From positions 62,001 to 126,000 of the IMG/VR virus record IMGVR_UViG_3300046758_000611: a stretch of DNA of 64,000 nt; one strand, 5' to 3'. Both the position numbers and the translations under genes were made by a program. Shown in pieces: positions 1-9,137 of the stretch (the first letter of the stretch is position 1; each line of letters opens with the position of its first letter). The notes under the pieces are model-generated. The model was given only the letters and a program-made list of their open reading frames with translations. It ran no database searches and had not been told where the DNA came from. Source of the DNA: a virus.

Positions 1-429
1 ACTTTTTTTATGCCAATCCATTTGGTATCCGACTTTTATTATATCAGACTTCCAGTCACCTATGTTTTCTAGTTCCTGCATACTTTTTTCAATTGCATAG
101 TCAAGAATAGTATTTGTAAAAATTTCAAAGGTATCGTCAAAATTTTTTATTTCACATATTTTTTGAAATTGTGAAGTAATTGATTCGTATGGATTTAATG
201 TGGAGTTGCCAGAAATTAAATTATATACTTTATCGTATACACCCTCGTTTTCCATAAAAAAAACTTTATCTATATACGGATTGCAATTTAATAACTCAAG
301 TGGTTGTAAATAATTTATATCAAAGTGAATTTCACATAACTTGTTTTGCTTTATTTTTTTAGCAACACTACTTGCAAGTAGAATATCACCAATGTGAATA
401 TTTCTACATTTTATCAGTATCTTACTCAT
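1..429 (-). CDS. Glycosyltransferase family 9-like protein, N-terminal part (cut by window edge)
   Basis: Reading leftward from an ATG at 429, an open frame of 143 codons runs off the window without a stop. The N-terminus (KILIKCRNIHIGDILLASSV) matches the start of heptosyltransferase-type GT9 enzymes, which begin with a basic strand, a Gly-Asp turn and a helix. The later 'NPYIDKVFFM' also fits that family, where a predicted strand follows 'hPyID.V'. Members transfer heptose or related sugars from nucleotide donors. The start overlaps the end of the nuclease gene upstream (ATGAGTAA), so the two are translationally coupled. The donor-binding C-terminal half lies outside the window, so substrate and completeness cannot be judged. 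Confidence 0.6.
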   Translation of the reverse strand, partial: MSKILIKCRNIHIGDILLASSVAKKIKQNKLCEIHFDINYLQPLELLNCNPYIDKVFFMENEGVYDKVYNLISGNSTLNPYESITSQFQKICEIKNFDDTFEIFTNTILDYAIEKSMQELENIGDWKSDIIKVGYQMDWHKKS

Positions 430-1126
430 CTGCTATATTCCAACCATCAAGTTTATATTTATCTTGATTGCTTTCTGCTATAAATTTATGTTCAGTTTGA
501 TATTCCTGTAAAACTTGGTATTTGTGTATATCACCTAACATTACTATGTCATATCCGTCAAACATACCCAAATCAATATCACCACCCATGACCACATACC
601 CCACGTCTGTGCGACTTCTTTTTACTGCTCCGTGATAAACTGCTATCTTAGTTTTAATTGATTCATCTTTTATGTCAAATCCACGAACATAATTACTCGG
701 ATCGTCTAATATACTAAAAACACTAACTGCAACATCTCCTATTTTATATAACCCACTATTCTTTAAATAAAAAAGATTTTCATCATCCATCATATCCATT
801 ATTGGAGATAAAACATCAAGACGGTCAGGATTATTTAAATTACAATCATGGTTTCCTGCAATTACGAGAGTTGGGTGTAGTTTTGAACATTCACGTAAAA
901 AAGATGATATTTGGTGAATAAGTTCAGGACTCATTTCTGTTTTAGCATGAGCAATATCTCCACCAATAAAAATAATAGCATTATCGTAGTTATCTTCTTT
1001 AACTTGATTATAGAAGTTTTCAAAAACCTGAGAATATTCTGTATGCCTCTTTACATTTCGAATGTGTATATCTGCAAGATGGTATACTTTTTCAATATTT
1101 TTTAAATCTGTTTTTAACTCAAGCAT
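422..1126 (-). CDS. 47: Mre11/SbcD-type recombination nuclease, T4 gp47-like, short form
   Basis: A 234-residue calcineurin-like metallophosphatase. The metal-binding motifs are all visible in order: DIH (about 19-21), GGD (55-57), GNHD (91-94), a YHG histidine (about 165) and GDIH (about 198-201). In T4, gp47 pairs with the ATPase gp46 to resect DNA ends for recombination-dependent replication. The protein stops about 33 residues after the last motif, whereas gp47 and SbcD normally continue for 100 or more residues into a capping domain. The final stretch shows no resemblance to that domain. It overlaps the primase gene by 13 bases upstream and the GT9-like gene downstream. No gp46 gene is visible in the window. 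Confidence 0.75.
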   Translation of the reverse strand: MLELKTDLKNIEKVYHLADIHIRNVKRHTEYSQVFENFYNQVKEDNYDNAIIFIGGDIAHAKTEMSPELIHQISSFLRECSKLHPTLVIAGNHDCNLNNPDRLDVLSPIMDMMDDENLFYLKNSGLYKIGDVAVSVFSILDDPSNYVRGFDIKDESIKTKIAVYHGAVKRSRTDVGYVVMGGDIDLGMFDGYDIVMLGDIHKYQVLQEYQTEHKFIAESNQDKYKLDGWNIADE

Positions 1127-2058
1127 AATTTCTGTTTCATCAACTCACCAAAATCAAGTAGTTTGGTATTTTTTATTTTAGTAATCACCCGAAGAAATCC
1201 TACATCAGATGCATCCTCATCTTCCATTTTAACTAATCTAACTTTTATATTTTCCTTCATAAGAGATTCAGACATACTAATTGCATTTTTGTATGCATCA
1301 CTATCCAACACAATCGTAATTTCTTTTACATCGTGTTCTACTAATTTTAATCTTAACTTATTTGGAATGTTTTTACCAAGCAGGGGAATGGCATTTCTTC
1401 TTATCGCCATTGCATCAAAAACTCCTTCGCAAAAAATAATGGGTTCTTCGTAGTTTATTTGATTTTCAAAAACAACTACATCTTTACTAACAGGTGGGTT
1501 TTTGTATTTAAGATATGCAGATCCTGTATAGTCCCTTGCTAGAAAGTAATTTAGTTTGTTGTTGCAATCAAATGACGGAACTATAATACGACCACCGTAA
1601 TCCCCACCCGAACAATATCCTATTTCATATCGTTCCATGTCATATGATTGTATATTTCTTTTTTTCAAATAATTTAATGCCTTAGAGTAATCTAATTCAT
1701 TTCTATAATCACTTAGTTTTTTATATTCATATGGCAATGAAATAAATTGTTGTTCTGCATTTTCAAGTTTGGTATTCTTGGGTAACTTTACTATTTTTGA
1801 CAACTCAGCAAAATAATTATTTGGAACTTGTAATCTTTTAAACAATGAAAATATACTACGACCTTTTGCGTTGGTATCAATCCAACTTTGCCACCTCTGA
1901 GTAACGAGATTTACTGCCAACTTAGGTTTTCTATGATGAGAAAATGGGCATATAAACATAACCTCGTCTTTAGAGACGATTTTACCTGCTCCTAATACTT
2001 TTTGCAAAAGATTAAGAAGTTTTTGTTCGGAAATACCCACTATTTTAAAGAATACCAA
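1114..2058 (-). CDS. 61: DNA primase, T4 gp61-like (TOPRIM), with degenerate zinc-binding region
   Basis: A 314-residue protein, close to the 342 of T4 gp61, which lays RNA primers for lagging-strand synthesis with the gp41 helicase. Residues about 35-75 align with the primase zinc-ribbon region (CPFSHHRKPKLAVN, then W..W....AKGRSIFSLF). A TOPRIM core follows at about 205-290, with the catalytic Glu in 'IIFCEGVFDA' and the acidic pair in 'VLDSDAY'. Only Cys37 of the expected four zinc cysteines remains; the others appear as Ser40, Ser58 and Asp/Thr61-62. The start overlaps the resolvase gene by 19 bases. The fold and neighbourhood support a primase, but zinc binding is doubtful. Confidence 0.75.
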   Translation of the reverse strand: MVFFKIVGISEQKLLNLLQKVLGAGKIVSKDEVMFICPFSHHRKPKLAVNLVTQRWQSWIDTNAKGRSIFSLFKRLQVPNNYFAELSKIVKLPKNTKLENAEQQFISLPYEYKKLSDYRNELDYSKALNYLKKRNIQSYDMERYEIGYCSGGDYGGRIIVPSFDCNNKLNYFLARDYTGSAYLKYKNPPVSKDVVVFENQINYEEPIIFCEGVFDAMAIRRNAIPLLGKNIPNKLRLKLVEHDVKEITIVLDSDAYKNAISMSESLMKENIKVRLVKMEDEDASDVGFLRVITKIKNTKLLDFGELMKQKLCLS

Positions 2059-2573
2059 TGATAAAGAGATGCTACTACCGCATCAAGCATATCGTAGTTT
2101 TTTTTATCATAATTATTCTTATTATTATAGTGAACAAACTCGGACAAATCAAGCATTTTTTCAATATTATTTTTTACAAAAGTTTTACTATCCAATCCCT
2201 TTTCTCTACTTTTACCGAATACACTTTTCCGCAAGGTTGAAACATTGACGTGTTCTATTGGTATATTATACAATGCTTCTATTACATAACTTATTACCGC
2301 ATTGCATTTTGCGAGTTTTACAATTGTTTGTTGACTTGTTCTGCCACCACCAAATCCACTTAGTGAATCTTCTACTATTATTATATCAGGTGAATAATCA
2401 ACTTTATCTATACACTCAGCCACATAATGTGCTTTCGATGTTACATCAGTTTGCTTTTTGATATCAACAAAACCAGCAGATACTATTTTAGTTTTAGAAC
2501 TTGAAAAGCAATATCCTACTACTGTAGAACTTATATCAAGTCCCAAACATATATTTGTTTTTTGCATATGCAA
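2040..2573 (-). CDS. RuvC-like Holliday junction resolvase (RNase H fold)
   Basis: A 177-residue protein with the acidic residues of the RuvC family in the right order. Asp13 is in the first strand (CLGLDISSTVVGY), Glu68-Asp69 end the strand 'IIIVED', and Asp161/Asp164 sit in the last helix (YDMLDAVVASLYHW). Such enzymes cut four-way DNA junctions before packaging. T4 itself uses the unrelated endonuclease VII (gp49), so this looks like a non-orthologous replacement. The call starts at 2573 (ATG CAT ATG); the second ATG at 2567 is also possible, and neither has a good Shine-Dalgarno sequence. It lies upstream of the primase and nuclease genes, overlapping the primase by 19 bases. Confidence 0.7.
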   Translation of the reverse strand: MHMQKTNICLGLDISSTVVGYCFSSSKTKIVSAGFVDIKKQTDVTSKAHYVAECIDKVDYSPDIIIVEDSLSGFGGGRTSQQTIVKLAKCNAVISYVIEALYNIPIEHVNVSTLRKSVFGKSREKGLDSKTFVKNNIEKMLDLSEFVHYNNKNNYDKKNYDMLDAVVASLYHWYSLK

Positions 2574-2609
2574 TTATATGCAAATAAATCTAAAAAATCA
2601 AGTAATTAA

Positions 2610-3206
2610 TTAATATACGTTTTGACCACTTTTTGCACGAAAATCACCAGTTTGTCCGTTTCGGTTACCACGTGAGTTATCTGTACCACGAGAATCACTA
2701 AATGCAATAGTTTCTCCGTATCTACGTGTATCCATGTTTAACCGATAAAAACTTGCATCGGCCGCACTTGCTGGATTACCAGAACCGTAATCAGAGTTGT
2801 CTATTCCATAACTCATTATTTTACCACACATAAAACCACGATTGTTTGGTTTCCCGGTTACACCCTCTAAACTTGCATCGGCAGCTGCAGCCGAACGTGC
2901 TTGCTTTGTGAAAGCATTTCTGCCATTTCCAGAACCACGACCATATCCACCCAATGCTGAATCTTGTCCAAAGAAACTTACACCAGGACGATTATATTCT
3001 TTTAATTTATCTTCTGGTATACCAGGAGATCCTGCTAAGTTACCATATGTAGGTGCGGCCTGACGATATAGTGTACTTGCTGTGTTAAGACGTCCAAGAA
3101 GTCCTCCTGTTCCAACCCCCCCAAACTCAGAACCCATCGAGGGACGAGTTTTTCCGTTTTTAAATTCTACTGCCGGTGTTGCTTTATATTGTAGTACTGT
3201 TGCCAT
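2610..3206 (-). CDS. Gly/Ser/Ala-rich protein of unknown function, probably virion-associated
   Basis: Not recognised. The 198-residue protein is rich in Gly, Ser, Ala, Asn and Arg, low in hydrophobic residues and without membrane segments. It has several short near-repeats, for example 'SAAAADASLEGV' and 'PASAADASFYRL', and 'GYGRGSGNGRN' and 'DNSDYGSGNP'. It looks extended or disordered. The start at 3206 is backed by a good ribosome site (AAGGAAA, about 8 bases upstream). It sits alone between the replication genes and the virion block, with a promoter-like TATTTATA about 30 bases upstream. Composition and position suggest a structural or DNA-contacting role, which is inference only. Confidence 0.55.
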   Translation of the reverse strand: MATVLQYKATPAVEFKNGKTRPSMGSEFGGVGTGGLLGRLNTASTLYRQAAPTYGNLAGSPGIPEDKLKEYNRPGVSFFGQDSALGGYGRGSGNGRNAFTKQARSAAAADASLEGVTGKPNNRGFMCGKIMSYGIDNSDYGSGNPASAADASFYRLNMDTRRYGETIAFSDSRGTDNSRGNRNGQTGDFRAKSGQNVY

Positions 3207-3235
3207 AGTATGTTTCCTTAAAGTTTAATGTTTAA

Positions 3236-3243
3236 TATAAATA
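3236..3243 (-). promoter_or_regulatory. Candidate promoter motif TATTTATA upstream of the 2610-3206 gene
   Basis: On the coding (minus) strand the octamer TATTTATA lies about 30 bases before the ATG, within an AT-rich gap between two genes on the same strand. The same octamer or a one-mismatch version precedes many other transcription-unit starts here. It is the reverse complement of the T4 late promoter, so the direction of action is uncertain. Confidence 0.3.
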
Positions 3244-3256
3244 TTACATAAAATTC

Positions 3257-6200
3257 CTAAGAATCGTATTTTATTAAAAAATTAATTGGATAGTTTGGTA
3301 TTATCTTGACAGGCCTTCCTAATTTTGCCACCATTGCAAGTTCCGCACCGTGATATAATCCAATTGTAGTTGCATATGGTGCTAAATAACTTCCTTTTCT
3401 ATCTTTTGCAGTATTTTCACGAAAATCAAGAAAATCTTGTTTAATTTTTCTTCCATAATTCTTTCCTGTTTTTTCATCAAGATATTTTATTATTTCAAAA
3501 GAAGTAGAACGTTTCGCATTCGAACTTTCATCAATTAAGTTTTTTGTTAAGTCGTTTCCACGTCGTCCGACAAAATATCTTGCCAATAAATGTGCGTCAA
3601 TTGAACTTACCACACCATCACCGTCAATATCCAACCCATCTGATCCTAGTTCTTTTAAACGATCAAGATTATTAATTATTTTTTGATATTCACTTTCTTT
3701 TATATCAAACTTAGAAGTAGAAGAAAATAATGAATTAATTAACAACACATCTTCAGATTCTGTCATAATTATATCATCGTTTGGATTATTAGTATTCTGC
3801 CCCTCTTGAAGTTTTATTGCACCCGGGACATCACCTCCGGATGGAATTTTTAAAACCTGACCCACATATAAACTAAGATCACTTCTTAAATTATTTTCTT
3901 TTCTTAGAACATCTGTTGTAACCCCTGTCACGAGTGCAATGTGAACCATAGATTCAACTCGTTTTACAATGTGTCTTATTTTATTTTTAATGAGAACAAG
4001 CATTCCTATTTTAAATGTTCTGTCGGTTATTACATTTCCATACGAATCTTTAATGTCAGATACATCTACCTCATACTGTCTTGCTATTGTTTGTAAAGTT
4101 TCTCGTCCTACTATATACTCATCTTCACTTGAATCCCGTTGAGTTGGATCAACAAGTGATCCCATTATATATTTGTAAATATTTGCGACATCTCGTATAT
4201 CGAATAAAGCATCTTCGTTTATATCAAATGCTATCTTTTCATAAGTTAGTGCAGTTGGATTTGTGCTAACGTTAAATTCATAAGGTTCTACTCTACACAA
4301 GATTTCGTTTTCATAAATTGTATGAGAACCTTCAAACTCTAGTTCAAATCCACGTTCACCTGTACCGGAGAATAATTCGTCAAATTGTTCAAATACATTA
4401 GATATAACGGCAATTCCATTCTTATAAAATACATTTCCCACATAAGTCTTTTTGTTATCACGAATTGCAGTTGATTCATATGCAATAACCTTTCCACCAA
4501 TATTATAGTTTAAATAGTCAAGTTGGTTTATGGAAAAGTTACCAAAACTTGTGGCAACCGTTCCAACATCACTGAATAAGTAAATTTGATCTTCTTGCAT
4601 GGTATAAAGTCCAGAGACTGGAAATTTTCCTTCTACTGGACATCCAGAAAACATGAAATCTGAACTTAGTGCAACAGAAGTACCTGCTTGCTTTCTTATA
4701 CTATAACTCTGCTTATAACTTCTAATGGAGTTTCTTACCACAGGTTTATCTTCGTCAATTGAATAATAATAAACAGACCCCTCTACTGAATTTCTCTTTC
4801 CATAATAAACAAAATCAATTTCACTTATATCACTTGTAGAGTCTACAAGTGAACTTATATTATTTTGATCGATGCTTACAAAAAAATCTATAAAAACCAA
4901 ATCGTTTTCATATACCAACTGTGTTTGATCTCTGTAAATTCCACTATTTATAAATCCAAACTCACTATTATATCCACTTACCGAGGTGTCTATAAAATTA
5001 GCATATACTTCAAAATCTTTTAAATAGTCCAACTCTGGTTTCAAATTTGTAATGTTAATTCTAAGTTTACAATCAATAGGAGTTCCACCGAGTAATTCAT
5101 ATGTAAAATTTGTTTTAAGTATATTGTTAGAAATATAAAAATCTGTTTCTGATCCGTCAGAACCCTGTGTGTAATCAGATATACTTACGTTTTGCAAATC
5201 ACTATTTATTTCAATGCTACTCGTTTCATTACACGGAGAACCAACAATAAAGTTATTTCCGAGTATAGACACAGAATTTCCAAATCTAGTGGAAAATACA
5301 AGTTCATCAGTTTCCTCTCCATATATCTTATCTACAAAAATTAGACGTCCACTTTCTACCTTAAATACATACGCAGATCCTGCGGTCAGTGATGTTGAGT
5401 CGTTTCTTTGATTAAACTGACGGTCTGTTGGATCTCCTATAATACAGAAAGACTCATTTGCATCCATACATGACATAAAAGAACTATCTATATTAAAATT
5501 ATATTCGTATATTGTTTTAACCAGTGTATCCCTTGTTTGTACACCGTATGGGGAAACTCCTGTTGATATAGATATAACCGATTCGTTTCCATATAATAAA
5601 CCAAATTTTTCAAGACCAAAGTAAATTTTATTTACACCAGGTTCTAAATCAGAAAAGGGTATTTGAATACTATAAAATTTTCCACCAAAAACTTCAACAG
5701 AGTCTACGAATGTTCCACCGTGGGTAATCACCCGTTCAATATTTTTATTTAATGGTTGATTAACTCTATATATAAATCCATCTGATATATCAGAGTCATC
5801 TAAGACTAAATTATTAAGAGTAACCGAGACAATTTCATTTTCATAATCCACATCAAATGTAGTATCAAAATAAGAAGAAACTTCGGTTGGTTCTAAGTTA
5901 TACTCAAACATACCCAAATTGCTTATTGTTTGTTCATGTGTGTATGTAAATTCGTTATTTTCATTCATGGACCAAGTAAATACCGCACACATTTTATGTT
6001 CCCGTGAACCTATAAAAATATTTGTTTGTGTAAGTTTTACCACTTCACCAAATCTTTTAAATGATTTTAACTCATCATTTTTTATTGCTATTACACCGAC
6101 TAAATCATACGTTGGATCACCAATTGCAAAATCAGGTGTTCGTTCATATTCACCTTTTGTTGATATATATTTATCATCAAAAGTTACAACATCTATTGTT

Positions 6201-7675
6201 GAGTTCTCGACATAAGAAATTGGTGTATCTCTTTCCGAAATTACATTTTCTATTTTCCACCTAGTTACATTCTTATTTATTCTATTTACTTCATCTATAT
6301 CAGTTGGATAAGTTCCAGTGTGGGTTTCACTTTCCGTATCATAGTTATACTCATCGTAAACACTTGATACTCTAATCCAAGGGTGATTTTCGGTTCTAGA
6401 TGTCTTTTTAAAAACATAAACAACACCATTATCATTATCATGTGCAGGTGAACCTACAATCAAATAATCTTGATGCAAAGAGCACGAATATCCAAATTCA
6501 GAACCAGGTTCTCCTTCTAATATATTTATAAGACCCCAGTTGTCTATTCCACCTTTATTTTTATTGTAAATAAAGACATGACCATGTGCGTGTGTTTCAT
6601 TTGTTCCTCGTATGTGTGATTGAGGTGAACCCACAACGCATTCAGTTCGTGTTATGTCAACAGACTCACCAAACATATCATTTGTTGTATAGTTATCCTG
6701 AATGAGAAGATTGCCGAGTTGATCGGTCAATATATCATTTCCGTCACTGCTTATTTCCTGCGAAATTCCATTTTGAGTAAATGGACAATACAATTCCTTT
6801 AATAAATTAAACCCACCATCGTTCAGTCCTGATGTACTGTGTAGTAGTATTTCTGCTTTTCCAGTTTTAATATCAGTTGGGGCATCTTCAGACACAGGAC
6901 AACCCACTATTAAATATTTTTGATAAGCAGACACATTCTTACCAAAACTTAAATTATTAAAATCGAACTCATTTCCATCACCCACTTCTCTTGATATTTC
7001 ACGTGAATTTGAAGATATACCAACGGAATCACTTGAACTTAATGAAGAATCACTTATTATTAAATTAGTTGCACCATCATCTATTATCTTAACTGACCCA
7101 AGTTCTGAACTTTTATCTTTTATTGTAAACGAACTAGGAGAAACTTTATCTCCCATTTTATTTTTTGAAAAATCAAGAACCCACGCAGAGTCTCCGAGTT
7201 TTCTAATCTCTTGGTTTAGGTTTTCTCGTGAATTAATTGCATCAAGGTAATTCTCCTCCGTTCCATAAACACCGGTTTCTGATCCAAATACCATCAGTGG
7301 GTTTATTGTACCAAACTCTTCTTCTTGAGTTCCATAGTTGTTGTAAAACAGATGTCGTATTGAACTATAAATAGTTCTACAATATGTACCATCCTTGTTT
7401 ACAGGTTCTGTGTTTTCATCGTAATGGGAATGCCCCCTTGGATAAAATGTCCCATCGGTTTTTTTAGCAAATCTAATTGTTACCGCACTGTCCGATTCAG
7501 ATTGCTCAAGTGATAATTTATTGTTGATATCCGAAAATAAAGGTATTTTTGTTCCACCGTCTACTTCTTGTTCAAGAATTAGTTCGTTTGTGGATTCCAA
7601 CGAAGAATACTTCCACTTTCGGTTCGCACGAAATTTTCTTACATTCTTATCAGAAAGTTTTATATTCTTTATCAT
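3257..7675 (-). CDS. Large virion protein with FG-GAP-like, dockerin-like and LysM repeats
   Basis: A 1472-residue late protein. Residues about 250-1010 hold repeated FG-GAP-type beta-propeller blades, each with a signature such as 'YLIVGSPAHDNDNG', 'NFIVGSPCNE' or 'FCIIGDPTD'. A dockerin-like calcium loop follows at about 1152 (DINEDALFDIRD). Two LysM-type modules lie at about 1187-1230 and 1235-1280 (second ending 'YVGQVLKIP'), then a second dockerin-like loop at about 1349 (DIDGDGVVSSID). The last 45 residues share a motif (TTIGLY...AKL..PV) with the next gene upstream. Propeller, glycan-binding and calcium modules suggest a baseplate-peripheral or fibre protein acting on the host surface. 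The ATG at 7675 follows TATATTT with no Shine-Dalgarno sequence. Confidence 0.7.
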   Translation of the reverse strand: MIKNIKLSDKNVRKFRANRKWKYSSLESTNELILEQEVDGGTKIPLFSDINNKLSLEQSESDSAVTIRFAKKTDGTFYPRGHSHYDENTEPVNKDGTYCRTIYSSIRHLFYNNYGTQEEEFGTINPLMVFGSETGVYGTEENYLDAINSRENLNQEIRKLGDSAWVLDFSKNKMGDKVSPSSFTIKDKSSELGSVKIIDDGATNLIISDSSLSSSDSVGISSNSREISREVGDGNEFDFNNLSFGKNVSAYQKYLIVGCPVSEDAPTDIKTGKAEILLHSTSGLNDGGFNLLKELYCPFTQNGISQEISSDGNDILTDQLGNLLIQDNYTTNDMFGESVDITRTECVVGSPQSHIRGTNETHAHGHVFIYNKNKGGIDNWGLINILEGEPGSEFGYSCSLHQDYLIVGSPAHDNDNGVVYVFKKTSRTENHPWIRVSSVYDEYNYDTESETHTGTYPTDIDEVNRINKNVTRWKIENVISERDTPISYVENSTIDVVTFDDKYISTKGEYERTPDFAIGDPTYDLVGVIAIKNDELKSFKRFGEVVKLTQTNIFIGSREHKMCAVFTWSMNENNEFTYTHEQTISNLGMFEYNLEPTEVSSYFDTTFDVDYENEIVSVTLNNLVLDDSDISDGFIYRVNQPLNKNIERVITHGGTFVDSVEVFGGKFYSIQIPFSDLEPGVNKIYFGLEKFGLLYGNESVISISTGVSPYGVQTRDTLVKTIYEYNFNIDSSFMSCMDANESFCIIGDPTDRQFNQRNDSTSLTAGSAYVFKVESGRLIFVDKIYGEETDELVFSTRFGNSVSILGNNFIVGSPCNETSSIEINSDLQNVSISDYTQGSDGSETDFYISNNILKTNFTYELLGGTPIDCKLRINITNLKPELDYLKDFEVYANFIDTSVSGYNSEFGFINSGIYRDQTQLVYENDLVFIDFFVSIDQNNISSLVDSTSDISEIDFVYYGKRNSVEGSVYYYSIDEDKPVVRNSIRSYKQSYSIRKQAGTSVALSSDFMFSGCPVEGKFPVSGLYTMQEDQIYLFSDVGTVATSFGNFSINQLDYLNYNIGGKVIAYESTAIRDNKKTYVGNVFYKNGIAVISNVFEQFDELFSGTGERGFELEFEGSHTIYENEILCRVEPYEFNVSTNPTALTYEKIAFDINEDALFDIRDVANIYKYIMGSLVDPTQRDSSEDEYIVGRETLQTIARQYEVDVSDIKDSYGNVITDRTFKIGMLVLIKNKIRHIVKRVESMVHIALVTGVTTDVLRKENNLRSDLSLYVGQVLKIPSGGDVPGAIKLQEGQNTNNPNDDIIMTESEDVLLINSLFSSTSKFDIKESEYQKIINNLDRLKELGSDGLDIDGDGVVSSIDAHLLARYFVGRRGNDLTKNLIDESSNAKRSTSFEIIKYLDEKTGKNYGRKIKQDFLDFRENTAKDRKGSYLAPYATTIGLYHGAELAMVAKLGRPVKIIPNYPINFLIKYDS

Positions 7676-7705
7676 AAATATAAGTATATATTTACAACAA
7701 ATTAT

Positions 7706-9136
7706 TTAAAAATCTAACTTTACCTTTATAAGAGTTTCAGAGTCAAAACTTTTCAGTACAGGTGTACTTAATTTTGCAATAGCAACCAATTCATTGTTTT
7801 CCGTATACAATCCTATTGTTGTAATATACGTACGGGGATCAGATATAAAATCTTCATGTCGCACTCTTCCATACCAATAGTCCTTTGAAATTCCAGTTTC
7901 TATATTTTTTTGTTTTGCCTCGTCATTTTGATAAACATATGTCGGATTGTTGCTATAATTAAAGTCGGTATTTTTTACACGAATAAAATAATGCTTAGAC
8001 GGAATATTTTCTGTACTTCTACACTTTAGGTTTTCTCCATCTCGCAACGCATAAAATAATTTTAGAAAATTTTGATGGTTTCGTTCTGTTCCATATCTAA
8101 AATTACTATCAGAACCTTCTACATTTTCAATTCCACCGCACCAAGCAAAAAATGTACCAGCATTTTTATCATTATCTTGTGTTGAATATTCAGGTATTGC
8201 ATTTAGTTGTGATCTGAAAAAGTTTCCAGAATCGGATGCTATTGCGTATGGATTAAGTATTACGATTCCTAAGTCAGGATAAAATAATCCAAAACCCTCT
8301 CCGTCTCCAGTTAACCCACCTCCATCGGAATAATAGTCTTCGGTTTGTGGTGCTATGTCTGTGAGAGATCCTTTTATTATATTAAAAACCTTTCCTATTC
8401 GTGATCTACCTGCTTCAATTTGTGTATCAGATTGGTATCTACTATCGTCTCTAAATGTCTGCTCATACACAAACTCTTTTAGTTCATTTGTAGATGGATC
8501 AACATATTGATGTTTTAATTTTAAAGTAAACTCAAGATTTCCTTCATCCAATTTTTCTTTAATTCTACTTGAAGCAAAATTTATAATATAAATCGACTCT
8601 CGGTCCGCAACTTCGTCTCCTATTTTGGGAAATGTAAAAAAGGAATCACCAGGTCCCAAAAGTATATTTTTGTACTGATTATATATTGCCTTTGTAACAG
8701 ATGCTGATTTTTCTCCAACCCTTGAACCATAACCATTTTTATCACCATAAGAAACTGTAAATTGAACTTCCGAATTTGCTTCTGTTGTTGGTAAATTATA
8801 CACATTCGCATAATAGTCTCCACCTTTAACACTTGTCCAGTTATCTGTATGATATAAAGCAGTTTCTGACACATTAATGTTTTCAGAATAATTTTCTGTG
8901 TATGTTGGTGCGGTATTTGATGCAATGTAACTTGGTTTTTCAATATCTAGTTGTCCATCACCGTCATTATCTGCATTTGTTACCACATATGATAGTGGTG
9001 TGTCTAATTCCCCTCCGTCCGAATTGTCTATAAACATATCAGTCAATTGAAATTCATCATTAGAGAAAGCACCGGATGAAATCTTGAGAGTTCTTCCAGT
9101 AACTTTATCACTATCTTCTAGTTGTTTGTAAATCAT
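7706..9136 (-). CDS. Virion structural protein with shared TTIGLY C-terminal motif
   Basis: A 476-residue protein with no known catalytic motif. The N-terminal half contains an acidic Asp/Asn/Gly-rich stretch (DNDGDGQLDIEKPSY, about 80-95) that resembles a single calcium-binding loop. The C-terminus (about 430-476) carries 'TYITTIGLYTENNELVAIAK' followed by a lysine-rich strand, matching the end of the 1472-residue protein encoded next downstream. It starts one base after the stop of the gene upstream (9138-9803), and the 1472-residue protein follows after about 30 bases, so all three are probably cotranscribed. A tail or baseplate role is inferred from the shared motif and the gp6/gp25/gp5 block further upstream. 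Confidence 0.6.
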   Translation of the reverse strand: MIYKQLEDSDKVTGRTLKISSGAFSNDEFQLTDMFIDNSDGGELDTPLSYVVTNADNDGDGQLDIEKPSYIASNTAPTYTENYSENINVSETALYHTDNWTSVKGGDYYANVYNLPTTEANSEVQFTVSYGDKNGYGSRVGEKSASVTKAIYNQYKNILLGPGDSFFTFPKIGDEVADRESIYIINFASSRIKEKLDEGNLEFTLKLKHQYVDPSTNELKEFVYEQTFRDDSRYQSDTQIEAGRSRIGKVFNIIKGSLTDIAPQTEDYYSDGGGLTGDGEGFGLFYPDLGIVILNPYAIASDSGNFFRSQLNAIPEYSTQDNDKNAGTFFAWCGGIENVEGSDSNFRYGTERNHQNFLKLFYALRDGENLKCRSTENIPSKHYFIRVKNTDFNYSNNPTYVYQNDEAKQKNIETGISKDYWYGRVRHEDFISDPRTYITTIGLYTENNELVAIAKLSTPVLKSFDSETLIKVKLDF

Positions 9137-9137
9137 A

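Noticed and set aside
8620-8943. A 107-residue minus-strand frame within the 476-residue virion gene
   Set aside because: It lies entirely inside a larger well-supported gene in another frame and is rich in Gln, His and Lys without domain character.
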